A stretch of 64,000 bases of DNA from Anaerolineaceae bacterium (GCA_016124855.1 WGMX01000008.1:124001-188000); one strand, 5' to 3'; positions 18,513 through 29,501 are shown, counted from the stretch's first letter. The notes: generated by a model from the sequence alone, not told the origin. Program-made: numbers and translations.

Positions 18513-19421
18513 TTATACAGCAACACGCATGAACCATGCGTCGAGTTCATCTGCGCTTAAGAAACCATCCGCTGCGCTGGTCGCACCGATTTTATAGGAG
18601 GCATAAACCACCGCTTTACGAATGGCTTCGTAAGGGTCAGACGTTTGCTGGTAATAATGAATAAACGACGAAAACAGCGCATCACCTGCCCCAATTGTAC
18701 TCACAAGCGGGCGCGTTTGAACGGCTGGAATACGCTCGATAAAATTATCCTGTTTCACCGAGAGCAATGCTCCTTGAGCGCCCATACCGATCACGATAAT
18801 CTCAGTGCCATAACGATGAATGAGCCACCGTGCCCAATCTTCGGGCGAGCATGGTAAATGCTCATGACTCATGAACAGGATATTCGCGGCTGCCATGTAA
18901 TCACAGTTATAGGGGTCATCAATATTGCTTATGGCATGGACATCGGTTGCAACCAGCTTACCAGCACGACGAGCCGCTTGAAGGAAAGGCCGGGTGAAAT
19001 TCACATTGCAAAGAACAGCCAGAGAACAATCAGTTAAGGCCTGTTCGAACAAGACCTGTGGATAGATGCTGTCTTGAATGTCCTTCAAATCCACATTGGC
19101 CTGACGATTGCCGCGCGAGTCATAAATCACGACTGAATGTGGGGTCTCTTTTAGGCGGTCAAGCATATATTTTCCACGAATTTCCTCGTCACTGAGCGCT
19201 TGCTTAACCAATTTCTGGGCCGAATCTCGTCCCACCAGCGAGAGAAAATTGACTGTATTCCCTAAGCGTGTGAGCGCCTTCGCAACGTTAAAGCCAACTC
19301 CTGAAACCGCGCTGTTAATCCCATGAAACGGATATAGCACAGGATTATAGTGAATGGGAAACGCCTCGACTTTAAGGGTCACTTCAAGATTGGTCAGGCC
19401 AGCAACAAGTATTTTACTCAT
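18513..19421 (-). CDS. PfkB-family carbohydrate kinase
   Basis: A ribokinase-fold sugar kinase of 302 residues. It has GVGFNVAKALTRLGN near 43 (the first PfkB signature region), LVGRDSAQK, and the ATP and catalytic motif STIGAGDALFSSFIHYY near 248, where the Asp is the catalytic base. The substrate is unknown: the group includes ribokinase, fructokinase and nucleoside kinases. It lies between glpD (33 bases away) and a small membrane protein in a glycerol/glycoside operon, which may point to a sugar released by the GH2 enzyme upstream; that is inference. Confidence 0.88.
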   Translation of the reverse strand: MSKILVAGLTNLEVTLKVEAFPIHYNPVLYPFHGINSAVSGVGFNVAKALTRLGNTVNFLSLVGRDSAQKLVKQALSDEEIRGKYMLDRLKETPHSVVIYDSRGNRQANVDLKDIQDSIYPQVLFEQALTDCSLAVLCNVNFTRPFLQAARRAGKLVATDVHAISNIDDPYNCDYMAAANILFMSHEHLPCSPEDWARWLIHRYGTEIIVIGMGAQGALLSVKQDNFIERIPAVQTRPLVSTIGAGDALFSSFIHYYQQTSDPYEAIRKAVVYASYKIGATSAADGFLSADELDAWFMRVAV

Positions 19422-19526
19422 TTGAATAAACTCTCTTAAAAAGATTAACTCTTATTTCGAGTCTGTGATTATTGAATAACGTAAGCCTAAAAAGATTTGG
19501 CTTTCTCCTTGCAAGAGTGTAAATCA

Positions 19527-20185
19527 TCATAATTTTGTTTCATCCGGTTCGGTCAACACAATCCTGATTAAATGCCAACGAGATCGCCGATCTGGATCAC
19601 CAAATATCGGTACAATCACAAAACCGAAGATTGCAACAGCGGGTATCCAAAGGGATGTCGCTAAACACAATAGATGATGCTCATTAGCCGTGACAACGAA
19701 ACCGAGACCAATCCACAGTAGCGTAAAAAATAACACAAACAAGCATAGATAAATCACACCCAACACAACATTTACTGACTCATCTGTATTGTTATATAAA
19801 AACGGGAAGCGCTTGGCTTGAAACAAAGCCTTTTGCCATCCTCTAACCAGCGTGATTTCATAAATGTCGCTGTAAAACACCTCGCCCATGATTACAAACT
19901 CTGTACTCCGAGTCTCATTTGTTCCGACGAACCCAAATTCAACCCGATTTTCGTCAGGCAGCCATTTTGCATCAATATTATTCTCTGAATTCGCACGTTC
20001 GACCTGATGTTTCGCATTCAGATAGGTCATTCGCTGCGGCAGTTTGGTCAAACGTTCGTAGCATTCGCGCGGTGTAAGCCCTGTTTCAAATTCACGCTGC
20101 CGGGGCAAAAATAAACCTGCCCAAAAGCTCGAACTCTGCTTCTTCTTTTTAAGTGGTTCGGCGTTATATATTCCCACAAAAATGA

Positions 20186-20198
<13 letters not shown>
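19527..20198 (-). CDS. Unknown membrane protein in the glpK operon
   Basis: I do not recognise this 223-residue protein. It has a basic N-terminal part ([12 protein letters not shown]), a soluble region of about 110 residues, then two hydrophobic segments: [20 protein letters not shown] and about 25 residues later [19 protein letters not shown], and a charged C-terminus. It looks like a two-pass membrane protein with both ends cytoplasmic. The start is uncertain: GTG at 20196-20198 lies inside the last codons of glpK, and a GTG eight codons on is an alternative. It lies in the direction of glpK-pfkB-glpD. Real coding is supported by overlap with glpK and the open frame, not by homology. Confidence 0.6.
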
Positions 20199-21679
<1,481 letters not shown>

Positions 21680-21721
21680 TAAAATTAGTTCCCACAAACA
21701 TTTAATAAAATAAATCGGTCA

Positions 21722-21757
21722 GCAAAGGCGTGATAAGCAAGTTCTTCACGCCTTTGC
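21722..21757 (-). terminator. Long perfect hairpin between GH2 gene and glpK
   Basis: A 12-bp perfect stem GCAAAGGCGTGA/TCACGCCTTTGC with a 12-base loop, just behind the GH2 stop. No clear T tract on either strand, so it may be a Rho-independent terminator of a weak kind or an mRNA 3' stabiliser for the GH2 message. Confidence 0.5.
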
Positions 21758-21765
21758 ATTAAGCC

Positions 21766-23946
21766 CTATTTGATGAGAATCGTTGTTTCGGCGTCCGGCA
21801 GACCTTGTGCCTTCGCGCGAATGGTAACTGTGCCTGTTTCATGTTTGGCGCGCACATAGAAAGCCGCTTGCCCACCGACCAACGGGAATGGATTATCCCC
21901 AATCAGTTCAGCAGGACCTTCGATTTCAAATTCAATCACTTTGATGGCATAAGGCAGCCGGTTGCCATATTGGTCAACGATTTTGAACACCAAGCGTGTC
22001 ATATCTGCGCCATCTGCGTTTAATTCGCAGTCGTCTGGCAGCAGCAGCAACTTTTCGGGGAGCGGGCTGCAATCAATCTTTTGTTCGGCAACCTTTTCAC
22101 CCTTATAGTAGCCAACGATGTGCAAGTACGGCAGTTTTCCGCCCCACGTAAGCCATAGATTTAAACCGGGAACGGTAAACGGTGGATGCGCTAAATTCGG
22201 GAACTGAGCACGATCTGGCTGATAGCGCCCAATTAAATCGCGTCCTACAAATAATTCAATTTCATCGCAGTTGCTAAAGACCGTCAATGGATCATTGCCG
22301 CCGGTGCTGCGATCTCCCATTGACCAGATGGTTGCGGCGCGTAACACAGGACGAACCTCCGGCGAAATCTGGCTTTCGTAGAAATAAGCGGCGTATTTCG
22401 GCAGACGGAACATATCCATTACACCGTGATAGCAAATCATATCACCGGAACCAAATTCTTTGTGGGTATTGTAGTCAAAGGCACACCAGCCAATGGCACC
22501 GGAGACGCGCGGCATACCCATTTGTTTATCCTGAACACGAGCGTGACGAAGCGCATGTTCAATCAAGCGTTCTTCTTGATCGAAACTCTTGGTCGGGAAC
22601 ATATGCCCGTTGAACTCGGTCACCAGATGCGGCTGGTTTATCGGCTCAATAATGCTGTTCGAGAAATCATTGTAGGTGAACACATCTTCCAAGAACTGGC
22701 TTTCGGGGAAGTTGCGAACACCACCCGTCGGGCGTGTCGGATCAAGTTTATGCGCCAGTGCATTGGTTGCTGTGAAAAATTCCGTATTGTCCTGCGACTC
22801 GTTAATGCGGACACCCCACATGATAATCGAGGTGTGATTACGGTCACGCATAATCATGGCTTCGACATCACGGAGCGAGATGCCCTGCCAGTCGCTGTCA
22901 CCGATATGCTGCCAACCGGGGATTTCCTCAAAGACCAACAAACCGATTTCGTCGCAGCGACTTAGGAAATGTCTTGACTGCGGATAATGCGAGGTGCGGA
23001 CGATGTTACAACCGAGTTCGTTCTTGATAATATCGGCATCTTTGCGCTGTAACCGTGCGGAAGCCGCCGCGCCAATATAAGGGAATGTCTGATGGCGATT
23101 CAAGCCCATTAACTTGAGGTGTTCACCATTGAGGAAGAAACCACCTTCTTTGCGGAATTCGGCTGTGCGAAAACCCAGTTGAAACTCAACACTATCAATC
23201 TGTTGGCTAGCCGAATCCCTTAATGAGACTGAAAATGAATACAGTTTAGGGTTTTGAAGCGACCAGAGTTCAATTCCTTTGGCCGGCAAGGTAATCGTTA
23301 TGAGTTGACTGCCCCCAGAAACCTGAAGGTCGTTTTTTGTTGATTCTTGCCCACCGTCTATGCCAACGCTCAGGGAATATTTTTGGCCTGTGCCGCTCGT
23401 ATTGGCAAGGGTAATGTCTACTTCAACATAAGGATTAGCTGTTAAGACGTCCTTGGTACGTGCGAATGCATCTTGAACATAAACGGGTTCGACATAACGC
23501 AAATTCACTTCACGATAAATGCCACCAAAGGTCAGGTAATCAACCACAAATCCAAAAGGTGGAATATCTGGTCGCTCTGTTGAATCAAGGCGAACAGTCA
23601 GCAAATTTTCGCCGGACTCAAGAAGTTGATCGGTGATGTCGAACGAGAATGGCGTGAAACCACCTTCGTTGTCACCGACTTTTGCACCGTTAAGATAAAC
23701 TTCAGAGGCGATCATTGCGCCTTCGAAATCAATAAACACGCGCCGACCATTTCGGACTTCGGGCAATTTGAAGCGCTTCCGATAGGTGGAGATAAATTGA
23801 TACTCCATGTTATCGAAGTTATGGTAGGGCAAAACCTTATTGGTATGGGGCAGCGTCACCATCTCAAATTGACTATCCGAAACATTTGCTTGAACATCAG
23901 CAGGCGCAAATAGCCAACCATCATTAAAAGGGATTATTGAACGCAA
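21766..23946 (-). CDS. Glycoside hydrolase family 2 (beta-galactosidase-like)
   Basis: A 726-residue GH2 enzyme without signal peptide. Order: N-terminal sugar-binding jelly roll (IPFNDGWLFAPAD to about 155, with FEGAMIASEVYLNGAKVG), an immunoglobulin-like domain to about 265, then the catalytic TIM barrel starting near GGFFLNGEHLKLMGLNRHQ. The acid/base is Glu383 in WGVRINESQ and the nucleophile Glu444 in LVTEFNGH. A C-terminal Ig-like region (DGADMTRLVFKIVDQYGN) resembles those after beta-galactosidase and beta-glucuronidase barrels. Substrate could be beta-galactoside, glucuronide or mannoside. Its start is a TTG at 23944-23946 with AAGGA nine bases upstream; no ATG or GTG is available in frame between the preceding stop and this codon. 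Confidence 0.92.
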   Translation of the reverse strand: MRSIIPFNDGWLFAPADVQANVSDSQFEMVTLPHTNKVLPYHNFDNMEYQFISTYRKRFKLPEVRNGRRVFIDFEGAMIASEVYLNGAKVGDNEGGFTPFSFDITDQLLESGENLLTVRLDSTERPDIPPFGFVVDYLTFGGIYREVNLRYVEPVYVQDAFARTKDVLTANPYVEVDITLANTSGTGQKYSLSVGIDGGQESTKNDLQVSGGSQLITITLPAKGIELWSLQNPKLYSFSVSLRDSASQQIDSVEFQLGFRTAEFRKEGGFFLNGEHLKLMGLNRHQTFPYIGAAASARLQRKDADIIKNELGCNIVRTSHYPQSRHFLSRCDEIGLLVFEEIPGWQHIGDSDWQGISLRDVEAMIMRDRNHTSIIMWGVRINESQDNTEFFTATNALAHKLDPTRPTGGVRNFPESQFLEDVFTYNDFSNSIIEPINQPHLVTEFNGHMFPTKSFDQEERLIEHALRHARVQDKQMGMPRVSGAIGWCAFDYNTHKEFGSGDMICYHGVMDMFRLPKYAAYFYESQISPEVRPVLRAATIWSMGDRSTGGNDPLTVFSNCDEIELFVGRDLIGRYQPDRAQFPNLAHPPFTVPGLNLWLTWGGKLPYLHIVGYYKGEKVAEQKIDCSPLPEKLLLLPDDCELNADGADMTRLVFKIVDQYGNRLPYAIKVIEFEIEGPAELIGDNPFPLVGGQAAFYVRAKHETGTVTIRAKAQGLPDAETTILIK

Positions 23947-24039
23947 GGCATTAAATCCTTAAATAAAAAGTGCTCATGTACACTTTACGATTTTGCATAA
24001 TGATAACCTTATCAACGCGGGTTGCCAACACGGGTTGAC

Positions 24040-25746
24040 TCAAAATAACCCGACCACATTTCCCTCGTCATCCAGATCAACCCGTTCCGCCGCAGGATGC
24101 GATGGCAATCCCGGCATGGTCCGCATTTCGCCACACAACGGATATATGAACCCCGCCCCGACCGAAGCCCGCACTTCACGGATGGGCAAGCGGAAACCTG
24201 TTGGCGCACCCTTGATGGTCGGATCAGCCGTAAAGCTCAGATGGGTTTTCGCCATACAAATCGGTGTTTGATCAAAACCATTCTTTTCAAAAGTCGTAAT
24301 TTGTTTCTCAGCTTCAGGGGTGTAATCGACACCGTCTGCACGATAAATCTCGGTGGCAATGGTTTCAATTTTCCGTTTGATCGACCAATCAACCGGATAC
24401 AAGAATTTGAAATCATTGGGTTGATCGCAGGCGGTGACGACCATCTCGGCGAGTTCTGCCGCGCCTTTGCCACCTTCTGCCCAATGCCGCGCGACTGAAA
24501 CACCAACCGCACCAGATGCCATTGCAATCTCGCGAATCGCATCCATTTCCTTTTCTGTATCGGTTGAAAAGGCGTTAATTGCGACCACCGGATTGACACC
24601 GAACTTCCGCATATTTTCGAGGTGACGCACCATGTTGGCCGCGCCCGCTTCGACATCAAGTATATTTTCACTGGTCAATGCGGCGTCCAGCGGCTTGCCG
24701 GGTGTGATTTTATACTTGCCGGTGTGTGCCTTGAGTGCGCGAACGGTCACGACAAGGACAGCCGCATTGGGCCGTAATCCAGAAACACGACACTTAATAT
24801 CAAAGAATTTCTCGGCACCAATGTCCGCGCCAAAGCCTGATTCAGTAATGACATAATCCGAACATTTGACGGCAATCATGTCCGCCAGCACCGATGAATT
24901 GCCGTGTGCAATATTGGCAAATGGCCCGCAGTGGACAATCGCTGGTGTGTTTTCTAGGGTTTGCATCAAGGTTGGTTTGATGGCATCACGCAGGAGAACG
25001 GTGGCCGCACCCGCCGCTTGCAACTGTTCAACCGTAATCGGCTTTTTGTCCTTACTATAGGCAATCACAATCCGACTGATACGCGCCCTTAAATCTTCTG
25101 GTGAGGTGGTTAGCGCCAGAATCGCCATGATCTCTGAAGCGACTGTAATATCAAATCCAGTTTGACGCGGGATACCATCACCTTTATCCCCCAAACCGAT
25201 AATAACGTTGCGTAGGCTGCGGTCATTCAAATCCATCACCCGCCGCCAAACAATGTTATGTTCATCAATATTGAGTTCATTGCCGTGATAAAGATGGTTA
25301 TCAATCATCGCTGCGATTAAGTTATGTGCAGCAGTGATAGCGTGTATGTCGCCAGTAAGATGGAGGTTAAAATTTTCCATCGGCACCACTTGGCTGTATC
25401 CGCCACCCGCCGCGCCACCCTTGATGCCAAATGTCGGGCCTTGCGAAGGCTGCCGGATGGTGATGGCTGCCCGTTTGCCGATAAGGTTCAGCGCCTGTCC
25501 CAATCCGACTGTTGTGGTTGATTTGCCTTCCCCCAAGGGTGTAGGGGTGATGGCCGTCACATCCACATATTTTGCAGAAGGACGATCTTTCAGCCGATCT
25601 AACACTTCGAGATTGATTTTCGCCATATATTTGCCGTAGTGTTCGAGATCGGTGTCAGGGTCTAGACCAAGTTGTTCAGCGATTTTATTGACATGAAGCA
25701 GTTTAGCGGCCTGAGCAATTTCAATGTCTGAAGGAATAGTTGGCAT
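24040..25746 (-). CDS. fhs: Formate--tetrahydrofolate ligase
   Basis: ATP-dependent formation of 10-formyltetrahydrofolate from formate, feeding purine and one-carbon metabolism. The 568 residues have the P-loop TPLGEGKSTTTVGLGQAL (about 69-86), GPTFGIKGGAAGGGYSQVVPM, FNLHLTGDIHAITAAHNL, and GFGADIGAEKFFDIKCR. Length fits bacterial Fhs. It stands alone, transcribed away from a strong terminator at 25796-25834. No other folate or Wood-Ljungdahl genes lie nearby, so a biosynthetic rather than acetogenic role is the simpler reading. Confidence 0.97.
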   Translation of the reverse strand: MPTIPSDIEIAQAAKLLHVNKIAEQLGLDPDTDLEHYGKYMAKINLEVLDRLKDRPSAKYVDVTAITPTPLGEGKSTTTVGLGQALNLIGKRAAITIRQPSQGPTFGIKGGAAGGGYSQVVPMENFNLHLTGDIHAITAAHNLIAAMIDNHLYHGNELNIDEHNIVWRRVMDLNDRSLRNVIIGLGDKGDGIPRQTGFDITVASEIMAILALTTSPEDLRARISRIVIAYSKDKKPITVEQLQAAGAATVLLRDAIKPTLMQTLENTPAIVHCGPFANIAHGNSSVLADMIAVKCSDYVITESGFGADIGAEKFFDIKCRVSGLRPNAAVLVVTVRALKAHTGKYKITPGKPLDAALTSENILDVEAGAANMVRHLENMRKFGVNPVVAINAFSTDTEKEMDAIREIAMASGAVGVSVARHWAEGGKGAAELAEMVVTACDQPNDFKFLYPVDWSIKRKIETIATEIYRADGVDYTPEAEKQITTFEKNGFDQTPICMAKTHLSFTADPTIKGAPTGFRLPIREVRASVGAGFIYPLCGEMRTMPGLPSHPAAERVDLDDEGNVVGLF

Positions 25747-25795
25747 AGCATGTCACTTTCACAGATGAAAATTACACCCGTATAGTAAACAAAAA

Positions 25796-25834
25796 AAGGC
25801 CAGTATGACAACTTGCGATTGTCATACTGGCCTT
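25796..25834 (-). terminator. Strong terminator between esterase gene and fhs
   Basis: A perfect 16-bp stem AAGGCCAGTATGACAA/TTGTCATACTGGCCTT with a 7-base loop. On the minus strand it is followed by a run of seven T, so it ends the dioxygenase-like/esterase transcript 10 bases behind the esterase stop. Confidence 0.85.
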
Positions 25835-25844
25835 ATAACCTTTG

Positions 25845-26486
25845 TCAATTCGTATGGATCGAAGCCATCATATTACGGACGGCTGTAATCTCATCCTCGT
25901 TGACGGTATGTCCCATATTCGGGTACAAAATGTCGGTCACGTTGGCACCCAGCATACGAAAAACCGACGCACTCTCAGTTACACGTTCCTTGGGTATATG
26001 GAAGTCTCTATCGCTGCAACCAAGAAACACAGGCGTTTTGTCCATTGAGCCGCTGTACTCGGGTAATACGTCCCCTATTAACCCCCCACTTAGGGCTGCG
26101 ACACCGCCATAACGCTGCGGATTACGCGCGGCATATTCTAATGCCAGACAAGCCCCTTGAGAAAACCCCAGCAGCAGCACATTAGTCTTGGGAATGCCAT
26201 CACTTCGTAACTTGACCACAATATCATCGACTAAACGCAAGGCCGATGACAAATAGGGTTCATTGCTGGCAACAGGCATGATAAAGCGATTGGGATACCA
26301 CTGATAACCGGCTGCTTGTGGTGCGAGGTAGGCAAATTCCGACTGATCAAACTCGTTCGCCAATGTCAGAATGTCTTCCGCAGTTGCGCCGCGACCATGC
26401 AGCATAATCATTACAGCCTTTGCAGATTCGACTGGCGCTCCGGCATGTAAAATTGGCTGACCTTGATGTAATCCATTTGCATTCAT
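25845..26486 (-). CDS. Phospholipase/carboxylesterase family hydrolase
   Basis: An alpha/beta hydrolase of 213 residues (Abhydrolase_2, the acyl-protein thioesterase-like group). It has MIMLHGRGATAEDIL at the oxyanion region, nucleophile Ser109 in LLGFSQGACLAL, Asp161 in CSDRDFHIP and His193 in NMGHTV, a full triad. Substrate is not predictable; small esters are likely. Its ATG overlaps the stop of the upstream vicinal-oxygen-chelate gene by four bases. This pair, a ring-cleaving-dioxygenase-like protein followed by a small hydrolase, is known from MhqO/MhqD quinone-detoxification operons of Bacillus, so a similar job is plausible. Confidence 0.9.
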   Translation of the reverse strand: MNANGLHQGQPILHAGAPVESAKAVMIMLHGRGATAEDILTLANEFDQSEFAYLAPQAAGYQWYPNRFIMPVASNEPYLSSALRLVDDIVVKLRSDGIPKTNVLLLGFSQGACLALEYAARNPQRYGGVAALSGGLIGDVLPEYSGSMDKTPVFLGCSDRDFHIPKERVTESASVFRMLGANVTDILYPNMGHTVNEDEITAVRNMMASIHTN

Positions 26487-27577
26487 TTAATCGTTTCCTT
26501 AGCATGGTTCCATGCGGGCACTTTGAGAGGAGTGAGACTATGGGTAATGACTTCACGCTGGGGTTCGAGCCACGGTGGCAGCATCAACTTTGTTCCCAAG
26601 GTTGCAACCTCCTCGTCAAATGGGAAACCCGGCCCAACGGTCGCCAATTCGACGATGTGTCCATCAGGATCGCTGCTATAAATGCTTCTGAAGTAGGTTC
26701 GATCCATAATCGGCGACACGCGATAACCGGATTTACTTAAGCGGATTCGCCATTCATCCTGCTCATCCTCACTGCCCACAGCAAAGGCGAAGTGATGAGT
26801 TTGTCCCGCGCCCATTTGTACGTAGCCTTCTTTGGCAGGATCGCGCTCGAAATAGGTTATCAGTGTACCCGGTTTGCCGTCATCAACGCCCCAATACCAG
26901 TGAGCCGAATTTGGGTCATCAAAGTTGGATGTCATCTTGACACGCCGCATTCCCAAGACATCGACATAGAAGGCGTTGGTACGTTCAATATCCGATGCTA
27001 TCGCAGTAATGTGATGCATCCCTTGCGAAAGAGCCATATCGGCTGTGATAACCGGTACAGGTTCAGGCCAAGTTTCAGCCGTTATTCGTGCTTCATCACG
27101 GTTATTGACGATCATTTGTGGTGGCGGCTCGCGATACTCGGTACCTAATTTCTCGGCAGATTCGTCCAACGTCCAACCCGGTCCAACCGTAGCAATTTCG
27201 ACAATCGTCCCGTCTGGATCAAGAAAATAGATAGAGTTGAAGTAGTGACGGTCAAGCGGGCCATCTACTTTGAGATTCAAGTCAACAAGACGACGCTTCC
27301 ATTTGAGGAGGCTGTCGTAATCGTTCACTTGCAGGGCGAAATGATGGGTGCCTCCTACACCCGGTCTACCCCGTCGTGCGCCTTTCCACTCGAAAAAAGT
27401 GATAGCGGTTCCGGGTTTACCGGTTTCATCCCCAAAATAAAGATGATAGCTGCCGGGATCATCAAAATTGACGGTTTGTTTGACCAGACGAAGTCCTAGC
27501 ACTCGGGTGTAAAAATCAACTGTTCTTTGAGCGTCTGCGCTAACGATGGAGATGTGGTGTAATCCTTGCACCTTCAT
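26483..27577 (-). CDS. Two-module glyoxalase/ring-cleaving dioxygenase-like protein (MhqO-like)
   Basis: A vicinal oxygen chelate protein of 364 residues made of two similar halves. The first starts LHHISIVSADAQRTVDFYTRVLGLRLV, in pieces HHISIV then LGLRLVKQTVNFDDP; the second starts HHITAIASDIERTNAFYVDVLGMRRV with TSNFDDPNSAHWYWG. Metal-ligand candidates are the His of HHIS, GGTHHFA, HHITA, QTHHFAF and the Glu of VELATVGPGF. The repeated FDDP..YHLYFGD / HWYWGVDDGKPGT pattern matches MhqO-type proteins. ATG at 27575-27577 has AAGGA eight bases upstream. It is coupled to the esterase gene. Substrate, perhaps quinones or catechols, is inference. Confidence 0.88.
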   Translation of the reverse strand: MKVQGLHHISIVSADAQRTVDFYTRVLGLRLVKQTVNFDDPGSYHLYFGDETGKPGTAITFFEWKGARRGRPGVGGTHHFALQVNDYDSLLKWKRRLVDLNLKVDGPLDRHYFNSIYFLDPDGTIVEIATVGPGWTLDESAEKLGTEYREPPPQMIVNNRDEARITAETWPEPVPVITADMALSQGMHHITAIASDIERTNAFYVDVLGMRRVKMTSNFDDPNSAHWYWGVDDGKPGTLITYFERDPAKEGYVQMGAGQTHHFAFAVGSEDEQDEWRIRLSKSGYRVSPIMDRTYFRSIYSSDPDGHIVELATVGPGFPFDEEVATLGTKLMLPPWLEPQREVITHSLTPLKVPAWNHAKETIK

Positions 27578-27750
27578 GAGCAAAGTCCTTTCACAAAGTC
27601 CTGTTCACTTGAGATTGACTATTCTGACTATACGAAACTAGAAATTCTTACTTATTGGTCATTTATGACTATGGCCTTGGTTTTACTATTAAGTTAGTCC
27701 CTGTTCTTTAGCCAAATGTTACCGAAATCTCTGTTATCTTAAAACGAATT

Positions 27751-27780
27751 TTGGCAAAGTTTCCAAATCGTGTATACAAT
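27751..27780 (+). promoter_or_regulatory. Probable promoter of the permuted binding-protein operon
   Basis: -35 TTGGCA (27751-27756), 18-base spacer, -10 TACAAT (27775-27780), each one base off consensus. The transcript would have an untranslated leader of about 80 bases containing a small hairpin CTGTGT/ACACAG (27809-27825), then AAGGAG (27855-27860) before the ATG. Confidence 0.65.
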
Positions 27781-27866
27781 TTCAACTTACGAACCTTTTG
27801 GGGGGAAGCTGTGTATTTCACACAGAAGTTTTGATTGTGTTCGTTGACATTTTCAAGGAGCTAATT

Positions 27867-29501
27867 ATGAAGTCTGTTTTTCGTATGGTGCCGCTGCTCG
27901 CAACAGCAGTCGTGGCTCTAGGGCTGGCGTTCCCTGCCATTGCGCAGGATGCTACTAAACTCGAAGCCCCGGATTGCGGCACAACCTATAAGGGCAATCT
28001 CAAGGCAATCGAAGCAGTAGATAAATACACTTTTAAGATCACCTTATGCAACCCTGATCCTGCTATTCCTTCAAAGGTCGCTTTCTCGGCGATGGCAATT
28101 CATTCTGCGGATCAACTTATTGCGACCAATGGTGGTGGTGATCTGCTGAACAATCCTATCGGCACGGGTCCATATGTCATGTCCAAGTGGGACAAGGGCA
28201 ACGAAATGGTCTTTACCGCTAATCCCAACTATTGGGGTGATGCTCCGATTGAAAAGACCGCCATTCTTAAGTGGAACTCTGAGGCTGCCGCCCGTTGGAA
28301 TGAACTCCAAGCAGGTACCGTTGACGGTATTGCTAACGTCGGCCCCTCTGATTTTGCGACCATTGAAGCCAACCCTGACTATAAGCTGTACCCCGGTCTT
28401 TCAACCAATACGATGTATCTGGGCATGAATAACACATTTGCGCCCTTTGATAACATCAAGGTTCGTCAAGCCGTAGCTATGGCAGTGGACAAACAGCGTA
28501 TTGTCGACAACTTCTATCCCCCCGGATCAGTAGCTGCCGACCAATTTATGCCCCCCAGCATTTTCGGTTACACCGCCGATTCAACGACCGTTGCTTTCGA
28601 TCTTGAAAAAGCCAAAGCGCTGATGGCTGAATCAGGCGTTACGCTTCCGATCAAGGTTCAGCTCAGCTACCGTGATGTGGTTCGTGGTTATTTGCCACAG
28701 CCCGGTGTCGTCGCCACTGACATCCAAGCACAACTTAAGGAAATCGGCATCGATGTTGAAATCAATGTCATGGAATCCGGTGCATTTTTGGATGCGGCCT
28801 CGGCGGGCAAGCTGCCCTTGTTCCTACTCGGATGGGGCGCAGATTATCCCGATGCCACCAACTTCTTGGACTATCACTTCGGCTCTGGTGCTAACTCGAG
28901 CTTCGGTGACAAGGATCCCAAGCTCACCGATTTGCTGACCAAGGCGGCTCAACTTTCTGACCCCGCTGAACGTCTAAAGATTTACACCGAAGCGAACAAT
29001 GAAATCGCTGACTTCACCCCGATGGTTCCAATTGCTCATGGTGGTAACGCCGGTGCGTGGAAAGCCAGCATCAAGGGTGCATATACTGGCGCATTCTCGG
29101 CTGCACAATTCCGTGTTATGGAAAACCCTGATGGTGATCAACTGATTTTTGAACAAAACGCAGAACCCATCAGCATGTTTTGCAATGACGAGAGCGACGG
29201 TGAAACCTTCTCGGCTTGCGAACAGGTCACTGACTCGCTCCTCGGCTTCGAATTGGGCGGCGGTAACGTTGTACCCGCTTTGGCGACCGAATGGTCGGCT
29301 AACGATGATCTGACCGAATGGACATTCAAACTGCGCGAAGGTGTGAAGTTCTCGGATGGTTCAGACTTTGACTCGGCGGATGTGTTCACCACCTACGCCG
29401 CAATGTGGGATGCCAAGAGTCCAATGCATGTCGGTCGTACCGGTGCATGGGATTACTTCAGCGTCTTCTTTGGTGGCTTCTTGAACGCACCAGCCAGCTA
29501 A
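27867..29501 (+). CDS. ABC solute-binding protein, family 5, apparently circularly permuted
   Basis: Secreted binding protein (544 residues) of a peptide/nickel-type ABC transporter. It has a normal signal peptide (MKSVF, hydrophobic core to about 22, AIAQ cleavage near 27). Blocks then come in an unusual order. Residues about 42-61 match the strand that usually follows the first third of such proteins (LKAIEAVDKYTFKITL), then IGTGPYVMSKW (98-108), NPNYWG (119-124), VRQAVAMAVDKQRIV (199-213), LLGWGADYPDATNFL (320-334) and a C-lobe end near 420. Residues 425-544 hold what is normally N-terminal: EPISMF, a GLLxG-like segment, VVPALATEW (468-476) and EWTFKLREGVKFSDGSDFDSADV (in parts 484-506). 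The protein ends just where the first block would join. Full length with start supported by AAGGAG six bases upstream. Substrate unknown. Confidence 0.88.
   Translation: MKSVFRMVPLLATAVVALGLAFPAIAQDATKLEAPDCGTTYKGNLKAIEAVDKYTFKITLCNPDPAIPSKVAFSAMAIHSADQLIATNGGGDLLNNPIGTGPYVMSKWDKGNEMVFTANPNYWGDAPIEKTAILKWNSEAAARWNELQAGTVDGIANVGPSDFATIEANPDYKLYPGLSTNTMYLGMNNTFAPFDNIKVRQAVAMAVDKQRIVDNFYPPGSVAADQFMPPSIFGYTADSTTVAFDLEKAKALMAESGVTLPIKVQLSYRDVVRGYLPQPGVVATDIQAQLKEIGIDVEINVMESGAFLDAASAGKLPLFLLGWGADYPDATNFLDYHFGSGANSSFGDKDPKLTDLLTKAAQLSDPAERLKIYTEANNEIADFTPMVPIAHGGNAGAWKASIKGAYTGAFSAAQFRVMENPDGDQLIFEQNAEPISMFCNDESDGETFSACEQVTDSLLGFELGGGNVVPALATEWSANDDLTEWTFKLREGVKFSDGSDFDSADVFTTYAAMWDAKSPMHVGRTGAWDYFSVFFGGFLNAPAS

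Noticed and set aside
27867..29501. Reading the swapped block order as a frameshift or gene fusion artefact
   Set aside because: The frame is open throughout, the signal peptide and ribosome site are normal, each block occurs once, and length is that of a single binding protein.
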